Assembly: GCA_905234425.1 (NCBI GenBank)
Contig: CAJOHR010000001.1
Span: 18,607-77,753, forward strand
Source of the DNA: an uncultured Oscillospiraceae bacterium
GTDB taxonomy: Bacteria > Bacillota > Clostridia > Oscillospirales > Oscillospiraceae
Direction: 5' to 3'
Length of the DNA: 59,147 bases
Shown here one piece after another: positions 1 to 9,069 of this stretch (its first letter is position 1; each line of letters opens with the position of its first letter). The notes under the pieces are model-generated. The model saw only the letters and a list, made by a program, of their open reading frames with translations, did no database searches and was not told where the DNA came from. Made by a program: the position numbers and the translations under genes.

Positions 1-596
1 CCAGCGCCAGCGAGCCGGCGACTTCCGCCGCTTCCGCCGCTTCCGAGGCTTCCGCTGCTTCTGAGACTGTCAGCGTCGAAGCCACCGTGGACGAGGCTGC
101 AGCCGACACCCCCGACGCCGGCTTTGAGGAGATCCCGATCTTCGAGGATGAAGAAGTCGGCGGCCTGCTCAACGTCTCCGCTGTGTATTTCCAGCCCGTT
201 CCCATGGCTCCCGACAATGAGAGCACCGAGGGCTTTGACATGCACCTGGAGTGCGACGTCTCCGCTCTGCCCAACGAGCTGGGCTACGGCGTGGGCGACT
301 GGGTCCCCTATCTGACCGTGGATTATGATGTGGTCGGCTCTGACGGCGCTTCCGCCGCCTCCGGCACATTCATGGTCATGAGCGCTTCCGACGGCCCCCA
401 CTACGGCGCCAACATCGCGCTGCCCAACGCCGACACCTATTCCATCACCTTCACCTTCCACAGCCCTGCCGAGAACGGCTACCTGATCCACAGCGACGCC
501 GAGACCGGCCCCGGCAAGGTCCTGGACGACTACTTCGGCAACGGTCCTCTGACCGTCACCTTCGAGGGCTGGGAGTACGCCCCCACTGAGTGGTAA
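1..596 (+). CDS. P19/Tp34-type iron-binding lipoprotein, 3' end (partial)
   Basis: The reading frame is open from base 3, so the start lies outside the window; the GTG at 87 is internal. The visible N-terminal part is an Ala/Ser-rich linker, typical of the stretch after a lipoprotein signal. The rest matches the Fe2+ transport protein family (P19 of Campylobacter, Tp34 of Treponema). The likely metal ligands are present in order: the His of MHLE, the Met of FMVM, the His of PHYGAN and the His of IHSDAETG. In that family the protein binds ferrous/ferric iron and copper outside the membrane and hands iron to a membrane permease. The following genes (DUF2318 protein, two FtsX permeases, ATPase) match the known p19 operon order, so a FTR1-like permease may lie just upstream. 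Family assignment is firm; the exact metal is inferred. Confidence 0.85.
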   Translation, partial: SASEPATSAASAASEASAASETVSVEATVDEAAADTPDAGFEEIPIFEDEEVGGLLNVSAVYFQPVPMAPDNESTEGFDMHLECDVSALPNELGYGVGDWVPYLTVDYDVVGSDGASAASGTFMVMSASDGPHYGANIALPNADTYSITFTFHSPAENGYLIHSDAETGPGKVLDDYFGNGPLTVTFEGWEYAPTEW

Positions 597-690
597 TTCA
601 CTTTTCCTCCAATTTCCATACCATATGATCTTTCCGGGCCGGTTGATTAGATCCTTTCCTTTTCCGTCCTGAAAGATCATACACGCGACG

Positions 691-718
691 GGCCGGTACC
701 GCTTTTGCGGTACTGGCT
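691..718. other. Intergenic hairpin in the iron operon
   Basis: GTACCGC (696-702), loop TTTT, GCGGTAC (707-713) form a perfect stem. It extends outward to about 12 bp with G-U pairs. No T-run follows, so it is not a classic terminator. It sits in the 247-base gap between the P19 gene and the DUF2318 gene and may be an attenuator or mRNA-stability element that changes the ratio of binding protein to permease. Nothing else is recognised in 597-843. Confidence 0.5.
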
Positions 719-843
719 TGCCGTGGCGTTTGAGGTATCATCCGAAAAAAGTGTTTTGCGTGATGAGCAGTGCGCCATGAGGCCATTGCGGCGTCCTGAC
801 GCGCTGCTTTTTGCACAAATCTTTCAGTTGAGGAGATGATAGG

Positions 844-2091
844 ATGCTCCGTTATTTGATTATGGTCACGGAGAGCCTGCTGACCACCGGCATTCTGGTG
901 GGTCTGCTGTACGCCTACATACCCATGATCTGCGAAAAAAGAGGACGAAATATCCTTTGGGGCGGCCTGATTTTGGGCGCCGTGGCGGCCATCGTCATGG
1001 CGATCATGAAAAACACCACCAGCAAGGTTGTCACCGGCCTTTGGAATCTGCGGATCTTCATCGCCTTCGTGGCGGCGCTGATCCTGTTCCTGGTATTTTC
1101 CGTCCTGCGGAAAAAGCTGGGGAAGGCCGGAGAGATTGTGCTCTCCGTGCTGGGCGCCCTCATGAGCGGACTGCTTCTGTTCTATTCCCTGCCGGACGTG
1201 TACGCCTACCCCTTCAATTTCTCTTTGAACGGCGACACCATGTTCTCCACCGCCTTTCTCTACCGCTTCATCGGGTACATCCTGGGAATCTGCCTGATCG
1301 TGGTGCTTACGGTGGCCGTGGTAAAATCCGCCCGGCGTACGGGGAGCCGCACCCTGCTGGGGCTGACGATCGGCGCCCTTACCATAAATGCTTTGCAGCA
1401 GATCACAAAGATCATTCAGATCCTGATTTCACGGCGGTACATCAAGTCAAACCATGTGCTGTTTTCCATTGTGAAGTTCTCCTCCAACCACAGCAATCTC
1501 TTTGTGTTCGCCATTTTGATTTTTGCGCTGGTGATCCCGGTCCTTCTCTGGCTCCGATCCTTCCATGTCAACGAGCCCTATGAGAATCCGGCCCAGCACA
1601 GAAAGATCAAAGCCAAATGGCGGGGCACCCGCCGCTGGGCCACCTGTCTCGCGGTCTGCTTTCTTTTGGCGAGTCTCAACCTGACTGTGGTCTCCGCCTA
1701 CGCCAATCGGGCGGTGGAGCTCAGTCCCGTGGAGGCCAGCGAGGAACGGGACGGCAAGGTCATGGTGCCCCTGGAGCAGGTTTCCGACGGCCATCTCCAC
1801 CGGTTTGCCTACACCACCCCCGACAACATCACCGTCCGGTTCATCGTGATAAAGAAGCCCAATTCCTCCGCCTTCGGCGTGGGACTGGACGCCTGCGATA
1901 TCTGCGGCGAGACGGGCTACTATGAGCGGGACGATCAGATCGTCTGCAAGCTCTGCGACGTGGTCATGAACATCAACACCATCGGCTTCAAGGGCGGCTG
2001 CAACCCCATCGTCATCGACTACACGGTGGCGGACGGCTACATTCAGGTGCCCTTCGATACCCTGATCGAGCATCAGAACGAATTCAAGTAA
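844..2091 (+). CDS. DUF2318 Fe-S/metal-binding integral membrane protein of iron uptake
   Basis: This 415-residue protein has about eight hydrophobic helices in its first 310 residues. A C-terminal soluble domain follows with two Cys pairs, CDIC and CKLC, as in DUF2318. A close relative lies next to p19 in Campylobacter (the cj1660 position). The Cys pairs could bind a metal or iron-sulfur centre or act as a dithiol, and the domain probably faces outward to reduce or pass on iron from the P19 partner. The start ATG is preceded by GAGGAGATGATAGG. The next gene begins 12 bases after the stop, so they are co-transcribed. The family and context are clear; the electron-transfer role is inferred. 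Confidence 0.8.
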   Translation: MLRYLIMVTESLLTTGILVGLLYAYIPMICEKRGRNILWGGLILGAVAAIVMAIMKNTTSKVVTGLWNLRIFIAFVAALILFLVFSVLRKKLGKAGEIVLSVLGALMSGLLLFYSLPDVYAYPFNFSLNGDTMFSTAFLYRFIGYILGICLIVVLTVAVVKSARRTGSRTLLGLTIGALTINALQQITKIIQILISRRYIKSNHVLFSIVKFSSNHSNLFVFAILIFALVIPVLLWLRSFHVNEPYENPAQHRKIKAKWRGTRRWATCLAVCFLLASLNLTVVSAYANRAVELSPVEASEERDGKVMVPLEQVSDGHLHRFAYTTPDNITVRFIVIKKPNSSAFGVGLDACDICGETGYYERDDQIVCKLCDVVMNINTIGFKGGCNPIVIDYTVADGYIQVPFDTLIEHQNEFK

Positions 2092-2103
2092 GGGGGCGGC
2101 AAT

Positions 2104-3396
2104 ATGTTTTTCCGAATGATCCGGGGCGTGTTCCTCCGGCAGTGGAAGAAGCTGCTGATGATCGCCCTGACGATTGCCCTGGGCGCTTCCCTGGCAACGG
2201 CCATGCTCAACGTCATGCTGGATGTGGAGGACAAGGTCAACCAGGAGCTGAAGACCTACGGCGCAAATATCACCGTCGTACCGAAATCCCAATCTGTGCT
2301 CTCCGACCTCTACGAGGTGGAGGACGGCAGCTCCGGCCAGGGGGCTTACCTGCTGGAGGAGGAGCTGGGAAATATCAAAACCATCTTCTGGGCTTTCAAT
2401 ATTGTGGACTTCTCCCCCTTTATCGACACCCAGGTTGCTTTGGATGACGGCAGCACCCTCACCGTGGTGGGGACCTGGTTCAACCACCACATGGATCTGC
2501 CCACGGGCGAGACCCTGGACACAGGCGTGAAGAATCTCCGGACCTGGTGGGACATCACGAGCGGCGCCTGGCTGGACGAGCAGGTGGATTCGGACCCCAG
2601 CGCCTGCATGATCGGCACGGCAGTTGCCGCCCAGACAGGAGCCGGCGTGGGAGATACCCTGCACGTCAGTACCAAATACGGCAGTACAGATCTGCGGGTT
2701 GTGGCCGTCTACGACGCCGGCGGCGACGAGGACGGGCAGATCTACGCTCCCATGCAGACGGTTCAGGAGCTGTCAAACACCGACGGCTATCTCACCTCCA
2801 TTGAGGTTAGCGCCCTGACCACCCCGGACAACGAGCTGGCCATCAAAGCCGCCAAGGACCCCTCTTCCCTTTCCATTGCCCAGTATGAGACCTGGTACTG
2901 CACCGCATACGTCAGCTCCATCTGCTATCAGATTCAGGAGGTGATCACGGATTCCGTGGCTTCGCCGGTGCGGCAGGTGGCGGACTCCGAGGGCGCGATC
3001 CTCGACAAGACCAAGCTGCTCATGGTGCTCATCACCATGCTCAGTCTGGTGGGCGCGGCTCTGGGCATCACGAATCTGGTGACGGCCTCCGTCATGGAGC
3101 GCAGCCAGGAGATCGGCCTTATGAAGGCCGTGGGCGCCACGGACCGGGCGGTATCCGCCCTGGTGCTGACCCAGATGATCCTGACAGGCATTGTGGGCGC
3201 GGTCATCGGCTACTTTGCCGGATTCGGCTTTGCCCAGATCATCGGACGGACCGTGTTCAGCTCCGCCATCGACATGAAGCCCATGGTCATCCCGATCGTG
3301 GGAATTCTGGTGGTTGCCGTGACCCTTGCGGGCAGCATTCCCGCCATTCGGATGCTGCTGCGGCTGCGGCCTGCGGAAGTTCTTCACGGACGGTAA
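2104..3396 (+). CDS. FtsX/MacB-type ABC transporter permease (iron operon, first)
   Basis: A 430-residue permease with the MacB/LolC layout. There is one N-terminal membrane helix (about 13-33), a large extracytoplasmic domain (about 40-300), and three C-terminal helices forming the FtsX domain. The conserved cytoplasmic stretch MERSQEIGLMKAVGA is present. It is preceded by AAGGGGGCGG and sits 12 bases from both neighbours. Together with the next permease and ATPase it forms the transporter that accompanies P19 and DUF2318 proteins in Campylobacter and many anaerobes. FtsX-type systems usually do mechanical work on substrates outside the membrane rather than pump through a pore, so direct iron passage is uncertain. 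Confidence 0.85.
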   Translation: MFFRMIRGVFLRQWKKLLMIALTIALGASLATAMLNVMLDVEDKVNQELKTYGANITVVPKSQSVLSDLYEVEDGSSGQGAYLLEEELGNIKTIFWAFNIVDFSPFIDTQVALDDGSTLTVVGTWFNHHMDLPTGETLDTGVKNLRTWWDITSGAWLDEQVDSDPSACMIGTAVAAQTGAGVGDTLHVSTKYGSTDLRVVAVYDAGGDEDGQIYAPMQTVQELSNTDGYLTSIEVSALTTPDNELAIKAAKDPSSLSIAQYETWYCTAYVSSICYQIQEVITDSVASPVRQVADSEGAILDKTKLLMVLITMLSLVGAALGITNLVTASVMERSQEIGLMKAVGATDRAVSALVLTQMILTGIVGAVIGYFAGFGFAQIIGRTVFSSAIDMKPMVIPIVGILVVAVTLAGSIPAIRMLLRLRPAEVLHGR

Positions 3397-3408
3397 GGGG
3401 GCGGTTTT

Positions 3409-4560
3409 GTGACAAAGCAAAAGATGTTTCTCAAAATGATCGCCGCCTCTCTCGTCCGGCGGCGCTCAAGAATGCTGGTGGCTCTGCTGGCCATCGCCGT
3501 GGGCGCAACGATCCTGTCGGGACTGGTGACCATCTACTATGATGTTCCCCGGCAGATGGGGGCTCAGTTCCGGAACTACGGCGCCAACATGATCTTTGTT
3601 GCCTCCGGCAACGACGCGGTTTTCGATCTGGACACCGTGAACCAGGGCGCGGCTGTGATCCCGGAATCGGAGCTCCTGGGCGTGACGCCCTACCGCTACG
3701 AATCCGTCATGATCCATGAGCAGCCCATTATGGCGGCAGGCACGGATTTCGCCGGGGCCAAGGTCACCTCCCCCTACTGGTACATCGACGGAAAGTGGCC
3801 GGAGAAATCCGGCGAAGCGCTGCTGGGCGAAGAAGTGGCCGACAAGCTGGGGCTCTCCATCGGAGACGTCTTCAACGTCACCTGCAAGAGCGGCGAGGAA
3901 ACGGACGAAACCGTCATTGACGACGGTCTCGACATGACCGTGGCCGGAATTCTGAATACCGGCGGCTCCGAGGAGCAGTACATCTATGTGGACCTCTCCG
4001 ATCTGGAAGCGTTGGCCGGCCCCACATTGAAGCTGGATGTGGCGGAGCTGAGTATCTCTGCCGATCAGGACACGCTGAAAACCTACATTTCCGAGATCGA
4101 GACCGACACGCCGGATATCGCTCCCAGGCTGGTCAAGCGCGTGACCCAATCCGAGAGCACGGTGCTGACCAAGCTCCAGGCTCTGGTGTTCCTGGTGACG
4201 GTGGTGGTGCTGCTGCTGACCATGATCTGCGTGGCCACTACCATGACCGCCGTCGTCACGGAGCGCCGGAGGGAGATCGGCCTCCGGAAGGCCCTGGGAG
4301 CTTCTGACATGGAGATCATTGGCGAATTCATGGGCGAGGGCCTGCTGCTGGGCGGCGTGGGCGGTATCCTGGGCTCGATTCTGGGCTTTGTGTTCGCTCA
4401 GTTCGTCAGCGTTCATGTGTTTTCCAGCTCCATCACATTCCAGCCGCTGCTGCTGCCTGTGACGATCATTGTTTCCATCCTGGTGACGGGCCTGGCCTGT
4501 CTGCTCCCGGTGCGGAGCGCCACGGATGTGGACCCGGCGCTTGTGCTCAAGGGCGAATAA
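3409..4560 (+). CDS. FtsX/MacB-type ABC transporter permease (iron operon, second)
   Basis: A 383-residue partner of the preceding permease with the same plan: helix at about 17-40, outer domain, then three helices with the cytoplasmic motif TERRREIGLRKALGA. The GTG at 3409 is the chosen start because it has AAGGGGGCGG at a good distance. The ATG at 3424 is a possible alternative. Two different permeases with one ATPase suggest a heterodimer, as in LolCDE. Confidence 0.85.
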   Translation: MTKQKMFLKMIAASLVRRRSRMLVALLAIAVGATILSGLVTIYYDVPRQMGAQFRNYGANMIFVASGNDAVFDLDTVNQGAAVIPESELLGVTPYRYESVMIHEQPIMAAGTDFAGAKVTSPYWYIDGKWPEKSGEALLGEEVADKLGLSIGDVFNVTCKSGEETDETVIDDGLDMTVAGILNTGGSEEQYIYVDLSDLEALAGPTLKLDVAELSISADQDTLKTYISEIETDTPDIAPRLVKRVTQSESTVLTKLQALVFLVTVVVLLLTMICVATTMTAVVTERRREIGLRKALGASDMEIIGEFMGEGLLLGGVGGILGSILGFVFAQFVSVHVFSSSITFQPLLLPVTIIVSILVTGLACLLPVRSATDVDPALVLKGE

Positions 4561-4572
4561 GGAGGTATAATC

Positions 4573-5268
4573 ATGAGCTTATTGGAACTGAAACATATCT
4601 CCAAAATATACGGAGATCTCAAGGCTCTGGACGACGTGAGCCTGTCCGTGGACAACGGAGAGTGGGTGGCCATCATGGGTCCCTCCGGCTCCGGCAAATC
4701 CACCATGATGAACATCATCGGCTGCATGGACAAGCCCACATTGGGCGAGGTGCTGCTGGACGGCGTGGATATCGCCAAGGAGAGCAATAAAAACCTGACC
4801 CTGATCCGGCGGGACAAAATCGGCCTGATCTTCCAGCAATTCCATCTGGTGAACTATCTCACCGCCGTGGAGAACGTGATGATGGCCCAGTATTACCATT
4901 CCATCCCAGACGAAAAAGAGGCCCTGGAGGCTTTGGAGCGGGTGGGGCTCAAGGACCGGGCCAGGCATCTCCCCTCTCAGCTTTCCGGCGGCGAACAGCA
5001 GCGGGTGTGCATTGCCCGGGCGCTGATCAACCATCCGGAGATCATCCTGGCCGACGAACCCACGGGTAACCTGGACGAGGCCAACGAGAACATCGTTTTG
5101 GATATCTTCCGACAGCTTCACGAGGAGGGCACCACTTTGGTGGTGGTGACCCACGATCCGGAGGTAGGCGAGGTGGCCCAGCGGACCGTGACCCTGGAAT
5201 ACGGAAAGATCAAGAGCGACAAGAAGAACGTCAATTTCGGGAAGGAGGCGGTCTCCGGTGAAGTATAG
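4573..5268 (+). CDS. ABC transporter ATP-binding protein (LolD/MacB-like, iron operon)
   Basis: A 231-residue ATPase. It has Walker A GPSGSGKS at residues 36-43, the Q-loop IFQQFHL, the signature LSGGEQQR near 137-144, Walker [10 protein letters not shown] near 157, and the switch His in VVVTHD. It is of the LolD/MacB type that works with FtsX permeases, matching the two genes before it. The ribosome site AAGGAGG is strong. Its last 11 bases overlap the next gene, which points to translational coupling with the FMN-binding lipoprotein. Confidence 0.92.
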   Translation: MSLLELKHISKIYGDLKALDDVSLSVDNGEWVAIMGPSGSGKSTMMNIIGCMDKPTLGEVLLDGVDIAKESNKNLTLIRRDKIGLIFQQFHLVNYLTAVENVMMAQYYHSIPDEKEALEALERVGLKDRARHLPSQLSGGEQQRVCIARALINHPEIILADEPTGNLDEANENIVLDIFRQLHEEGTTLVVVTHDPEVGEVAQRTVTLEYGKIKSDKKNVNFGKEAVSGEV

Positions 5269-5713
5269 GACGTGGATCACTCTGCTTCTGGGCGCGGCCC
5301 TGACCGCAGGACTTCTGCCGGGCTGCGGCGCCGCCAGCTACAGGGACGGCACTTATACGGGCCAAAGCAGCGTCTACGAAGCCTTGGACGAGGAGGAGGA
5401 CGCTGAGGTGGAGGGCTACGGCGTGGTGACCCTGACCCTGAGCGGAGGCAAGGTCACTGACTGCCGGTTTCAGACCTACACCACCGATGGAACCCCCAAG
5501 GATGAGGAATACGGCAAGGAGGGCGGCGAGGTCAAAAACCCGGACTACTACAACAAGGCCCAGCGGGCGGTCCGGGCCTGCGACGCCTATGCCCAGGAGC
5601 TGGTGGAGGCAGGGGATCCCGACGCCAAGGTAGACGCCATCTCCGGCGCTACGGTGAACTATGACGAGTTCCAGGAGGCGGTCCGGGACGCATTGGCGCA
5701 GGCCAGGGAATAA
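5258..5713 (+). CDS. FMN-binding domain lipoprotein
   Basis: A 151-residue protein with a short lipoprotein signal (LLPGC, Cys at about residue 22) followed by one FMN_bind domain. The C-terminal motif DAISGAT matches the SGAT-type site where ApbE-like enzymes attach FMN to Thr in RnfG/NqrC-type domains. It would be a membrane-tethered electron carrier outside the cell. Start is GTG at 5258 with GGAAGGAGGCGG ahead and overlap with the ATPase gene. Lying between an iron transporter and a fumarate-reductase-like complex, it may reduce ferric iron or relay electrons. The flavin attachment is inferred from the motif; no ApbE gene is visible in the window. Confidence 0.82.
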   Translation: MKYRTWITLLLGAALTAGLLPGCGAASYRDGTYTGQSSVYEALDEEEDAEVEGYGVVTLTLSGGKVTDCRFQTYTTDGTPKDEEYGKEGGEVKNPDYYNKAQRAVRACDAYAQELVEAGDPDAKVDAISGATVNYDEFQEAVRDALAQARE

Positions 5714-5740
5714 AAAAGAAAGCGGAAAGGAGGCGGTCTT

Positions 5741-6229
5741 ATGAAGGTGCTCCGGCACGTTCTGACGGTCTTTCTTTCCCTTTTTCTACTTTTAGGGCTG
5801 CCGCTGCTCCATTTTTGGAACGCGGGGCGGCTTGCTTTCGACGTGGACGCCGTGAGCCGCGCCACTGCGGACCTGCCGGAGATGCCCTCCGGAGAATATG
5901 TGGTATACGTCAACCGGCAGAAGCACCACGGAACCCTGGACCAGTGGAAGGCCTTTTTCTCCGAGGAGGATTACGGCATACTGCTGGAGAACGTGCACTG
6001 TCTGGTGATCGACGGGGATTCCACCGGCGAGCAGCTTGCAAAGCGGTATCAGGCCCGGCTGGTGAAGGACCAAATGACGCTCCGCCGGGATAACGGCGTG
6101 CTGGTGGCTTCCCGGCTGGAGCAGGGACAGTATGATCTGGCGATCCTCTCCGCAGAGATGGCGGCGCTCCAGGAGCTCAGTGATTTGAAGGATGCGGAAG
6201 CATTTGTGATTCGGGAGGATGGGCCATGA
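5741..6229 (+). CDS. Unknown membrane-anchored protein of the iron/redox operon
   Basis: A 162-residue protein that I do not recognise. It has one N-terminal hydrophobic helix (about 6-26) and a soluble mixed alpha/beta remainder with few Cys (one, in ENVHCLVI) and no clear cofactor motif. GGAGG lies 6 bases before the ATG, and the stop overlaps the next ATG (ATGA), so it is translated with the b-type anchor. By position it could be an accessory or assembly factor for the following redox complex. Confidence 0.7.
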   Translation: MKVLRHVLTVFLSLFLLLGLPLLHFWNAGRLAFDVDAVSRATADLPEMPSGEYVVYVNRQKHHGTLDQWKAFFSEEDYGILLENVHCLVIDGDSTGEQLAKRYQARLVKDQMTLRRDNGVLVASRLEQGQYDLAILSAEMAALQELSDLKDAEAFVIREDGP

Positions 6230-6768
6230 GAAAGTGGAACGCGATTCTGACTCTCCTGATTCTGGTGCTGTTTCTGATTCACGCCATTGCAGGCGGCTTT
6301 CAGCTCTTCGGCTTGAGCCAAACCGCCCTCAAAGCCGTTGGCCGGGCCTGTATGATACTGATCCTGGTTCACGCGGGGATTGGCGTCAAGCTGACGGCGG
6401 ATAGTCTGGTGGTCTGGAAAAAGACAGGCGTTGGTTACTTCCGGGAAAACAAGCTGTTCTGGCTCCGGCGGATCAGCGGCTTTGCGATACTGGTTTTTCT
6501 GGCGCTTCATCTGCTGGCTTTCCACGGAACGGGAACGGGCAGCGGATATCGGCTGCCCTGGTTTACTGCAGGAAAGCTGGTCTCCCAAATCCTTCTGATT
6601 CTGTCCATTGCCGTCCACGGGATCTCGAATATGCGGCCATCCATGCTCTCCCTGGGAGCGGCTGGCTGGCGTCGATGGGCGGTGGACATTCTGCTTGTCC
6701 TGGCTGTCTTGCTGTTCTTTCTCGGGGCGGCCTTTGTGATCTACTATCTCCGGTGGAATGTGTGGTGA
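6226..6768 (+). CDS. Cytochrome b-type membrane anchor of fumarate-reductase-like complex
   Basis: A 180-residue protein with about five membrane helices. Histidines lie inside or at the ends of four of them (FLIHAIAGG, ILVHAGIG, LALHLLAFH, SIAVHGISN), the pattern expected for one or two b hemes. The direct downstream genes are a fumarate reductase/succinate dehydrogenase flavoprotein and its iron-sulfur partner. This is the same C-A-B order as Bacillus sdhCAB. It probably binds quinone and links the soluble subunits to the membrane. Sequence similarity to known anchors is weak, so the call depends strongly on context. It overlaps the gene before by 4 bases. Confidence 0.7.
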   Translation: MRKWNAILTLLILVLFLIHAIAGGFQLFGLSQTALKAVGRACMILILVHAGIGVKLTADSLVVWKKTGVGYFRENKLFWLRRISGFAILVFLALHLLAFHGTGTGSGYRLPWFTAGKLVSQILLILSIAVHGISNMRPSMLSLGAAGWRRWAVDILLVLAVLLFFLGAAFVIYYLRWNVW

Positions 6769-6772
6769 GCCT

Positions 6773-8347
6773 ATGATCCGATACAACATTGTGGGGGCTG
6801 GACTGGCGGGCCTCTCCGCAGCCATCGCTCTGGCAGAACAGGGCGCAGCCTCCAATCTGATCTCCGCGCAGCCCTCGGAACGGGCCCAGTCCGTGCTGGC
6901 CGAAGGCGGCATCAACGGCTGTCTGGATCTAATGGGCGAGGGTGACACCGTGGAGGCTCATTACGCCGACACCCTGCGGGGCGGCTGTGATTTGGCGGAC
7001 CCGGCGGCTGTCCGAAGCATGACCGAGGCCGCGCCGGGTATTCTGCGGTGGCTCTCCGCCTTGGGTGTTCCCTTCAGCCGGGAAAACGGCCAAATGATCC
7101 AGCGGAGCTTCGGCGGCCAGAAGAAGAAACGGACGGCCTATGCCAAGAGCAGCACCGGGAAGATCCTGATGACGGCGCTCATTGACGAGGCCAGAAAATA
7201 CGAGGTCAGGGGACAGATCCGCAGGTTTCCCCATCACATTCTGACGGATCTGACGGTGGAGAACGGTGTCTGCAAAGGCCTTACTGTCCGGGATGACTAT
7301 ACCGGCCAGCTCTGGCGCTTCTCCGGACCTGTCATTCTCTGCACAGGCGGCATGAACGGGCTGCTGCCCGGCATGACCACCGGCACCACCGCCAACACAG
7401 GCGATGCGGCGGCCATTGCCCTGAATCGAGGGGCAGAGCTTGCTAATCTGGAGTTTATCCAGTACCACCCCACCACGGTGGCGATCCCAGGCAAGCGTCT
7501 TCTTGTCAGTGAAGCGGCCCGGGGCGAGGGCGGAAGATTATTCATCAGCCGGGACGGAAAGCCCTGGTACTTCATGGAGGAGCTCTATCCGGAGCTGGGA
7601 AACCTGATGCCTCGGGACGTTATCTCCCGGGAAATGGTCAGGGTTTCATGCCGTGAGGACTGCGAAGGACCGGTACACCTGGATCTGACCGGGCTATCCG
7701 CTCCGGTCTGGCGCAACCGGCTTCCCGATCTGCGGAAGGAGCTTATACAGTATTTGGCCCTGGATCCCGCCGCCTCTCCCATTCCGGTCAGTCCAGGCAT
7801 CCACTTCTTTATGGGCGGGATCCGGGTGGATCGGAGCCACAAAACGAATCTGAAAGGTCTATGGGCGGCGGGTGAATGCGCATGCCAGTATCACGGAGCG
7901 AACCGGCTGGGCGGAAATTCCATGCTGGGTGCCATCTACGGCGGACAGACGGCGGCGCATTCCGCAATGTCTCTCCCCTGCTCCGCCGGGGAACCGGAGC
8001 CTTTAGGAGTTTCGAACGCCGCGCCTTCCCCTTCCCACATTCAGCCGGAGCTTTGCCGCCTGCTCTCCGATGGTCTGGGGATATTCCGGGATCGGGATGG
8101 CATGGATGCGGCGCTAAACAAGCTGTGTCAGCTGGCTCCGGCCTCAGAAGCCGAACAGAGACAGCTTCTTCTTGGCAAATCCATGATTCTCTCGGCCATC
8201 GCACGGGAGGAAAGCCGGGGCGCTCACACCCGGCGGGACTTTCCGGACAGAGATGACAGTCGCTTTCAGAAAAGCACTGTGGCGCGGATGCATGAAGATC
8301 AAATCTCCATCACCTTCCGGTCTCTTGGAGAGGAGGCATCATGGTGA
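6773..8347 (+). CDS. Fumarate reductase/succinate dehydrogenase-like flavoprotein
   Basis: The start is placed at ATG 6773 (GGTGAG just ahead) and gives 524 residues; the in-frame ATG at 6758 would overlap the previous gene. The FAD-binding motif VGAGLAGLSAA is at residues 7-17. The catalytic set of the family is present: His in QYHPTT, Arg in PRDVISRE, His in HFFMGG and Arg in NRLGGNSM. The usual SHT motif that carries the covalent FAD-His is AQS here (Gln39), so FAD is probably non-covalent. There is no signal peptide, so it faces the cytoplasm. It overlaps the iron-sulfur subunit gene by 7 bases. It could be a true fumarate reductase or a relative using another substrate. Confidence 0.87.
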   Translation: MIRYNIVGAGLAGLSAAIALAEQGAASNLISAQPSERAQSVLAEGGINGCLDLMGEGDTVEAHYADTLRGGCDLADPAAVRSMTEAAPGILRWLSALGVPFSRENGQMIQRSFGGQKKKRTAYAKSSTGKILMTALIDEARKYEVRGQIRRFPHHILTDLTVENGVCKGLTVRDDYTGQLWRFSGPVILCTGGMNGLLPGMTTGTTANTGDAAAIALNRGAELANLEFIQYHPTTVAIPGKRLLVSEAARGEGGRLFISRDGKPWYFMEELYPELGNLMPRDVISREMVRVSCREDCEGPVHLDLTGLSAPVWRNRLPDLRKELIQYLALDPAASPIPVSPGIHFFMGGIRVDRSHKTNLKGLWAAGECACQYHGANRLGGNSMLGAIYGGQTAAHSAMSLPCSAGEPEPLGVSNAAPSPSHIQPELCRLLSDGLGIFRDRDGMDAALNKLCQLAPASEAEQRQLLLGKSMILSAIAREESRGAHTRRDFPDRDDSRFQKSTVARMHEDQISITFRSLGEEASW

Positions 8348-9066
8348 CCCTGGAAATCAAGATCCTGCGCCGGGAATCCCGGGATGCGGCGCCCTTCTGG
8401 CAGTCCTTTTTCTATACGCCGCAGGGTGACGGCGAGACGGTGGCCACGGTCCTGACCTGGCTCTGCGAGACACCCGATCTCCGTGATATAGACGGAAATC
8501 CCGCCGCCCTTATCCGCTGGGAGCACAGCTGTCTCCAGAAAAAATGCGGCGCCTGCGCCATGGTAATCAATGGAACGCCGCGCTTGGCCTGTCACGCCCG
8601 ACTCAGCGAATACAAAGACGTCATCTCTCTGGAGCCTCTAAGAAAATTTCCTGTGGCGGCGGACCTGATCGTGGATCGGAGCGCCATGCTGGACCAGCTT
8701 CGGTCCATGGCGCTTTGGCTCCGGGAGGATCAGGTTCCCATCATGGACCGGTTTGAGGACGCCTATGACAGCTCCCGGTGTCTCCAGTGCGGGCTATGCC
8801 TGGAGGTCTGTCCCAACTTCCGGGTGGACGGAGCCTTTTTCGGCGCGTCCGCCGCGATTCCCGCCGGACGGCTCCTGTCGGAGTCGGATAATCCGCGAAA
8901 AACGGAGCTGGCAAAGGCGTACAGGCAGTACGTCTACGAGGGCTGCGGCCGGTCCCTGGCCTGCCACGACGTGTGTCCCGCCGGGATCGACGTGGAGCGT
9001 CTGATGGCCAAATCCAACGGGGCAGTCCTGTGGCGGCTGTTTCAAAGAAAGAAAAAAGGAGATTAA
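8341..9066 (+). CDS. Fumarate reductase/succinate dehydrogenase-like iron-sulfur subunit
   Basis: A 241-residue FrdB/SdhB-type protein. The N-terminal plant-ferredoxin-like half carries the [2Fe-2S] ligands in CLQKKCGAC and the following ACHA. The C-terminal half carries CLQCGLCLEVC and CHDVCP for the remaining clusters. One expected third-cluster Cys is in EGCGRS. It conducts electrons between the flavoprotein and the heme/quinone anchor. The start ATG follows GAGAGGAGGC and overlaps the flavoprotein stop. DUF4418 follows after 3 bases. Confidence 0.9.
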   Translation: MVTLEIKILRRESRDAAPFWQSFFYTPQGDGETVATVLTWLCETPDLRDIDGNPAALIRWEHSCLQKKCGACAMVINGTPRLACHARLSEYKDVISLEPLRKFPVAADLIVDRSAMLDQLRSMALWLREDQVPIMDRFEDAYDSSRCLQCGLCLEVCPNFRVDGAFFGASAAIPAGRLLSESDNPRKTELAKAYRQYVYEGCGRSLACHDVCPAGIDVERLMAKSNGAVLWRLFQRKKKGD

Positions 9067-9069
9067 ACC

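Noticed and set aside
1447..2664. Long open frame on the minus strand over the DUF2318 and permease genes
   Set aside because: It is a shadow of the plus-strand genes, with His/Gly/Asp-rich composition and no ribosome site.
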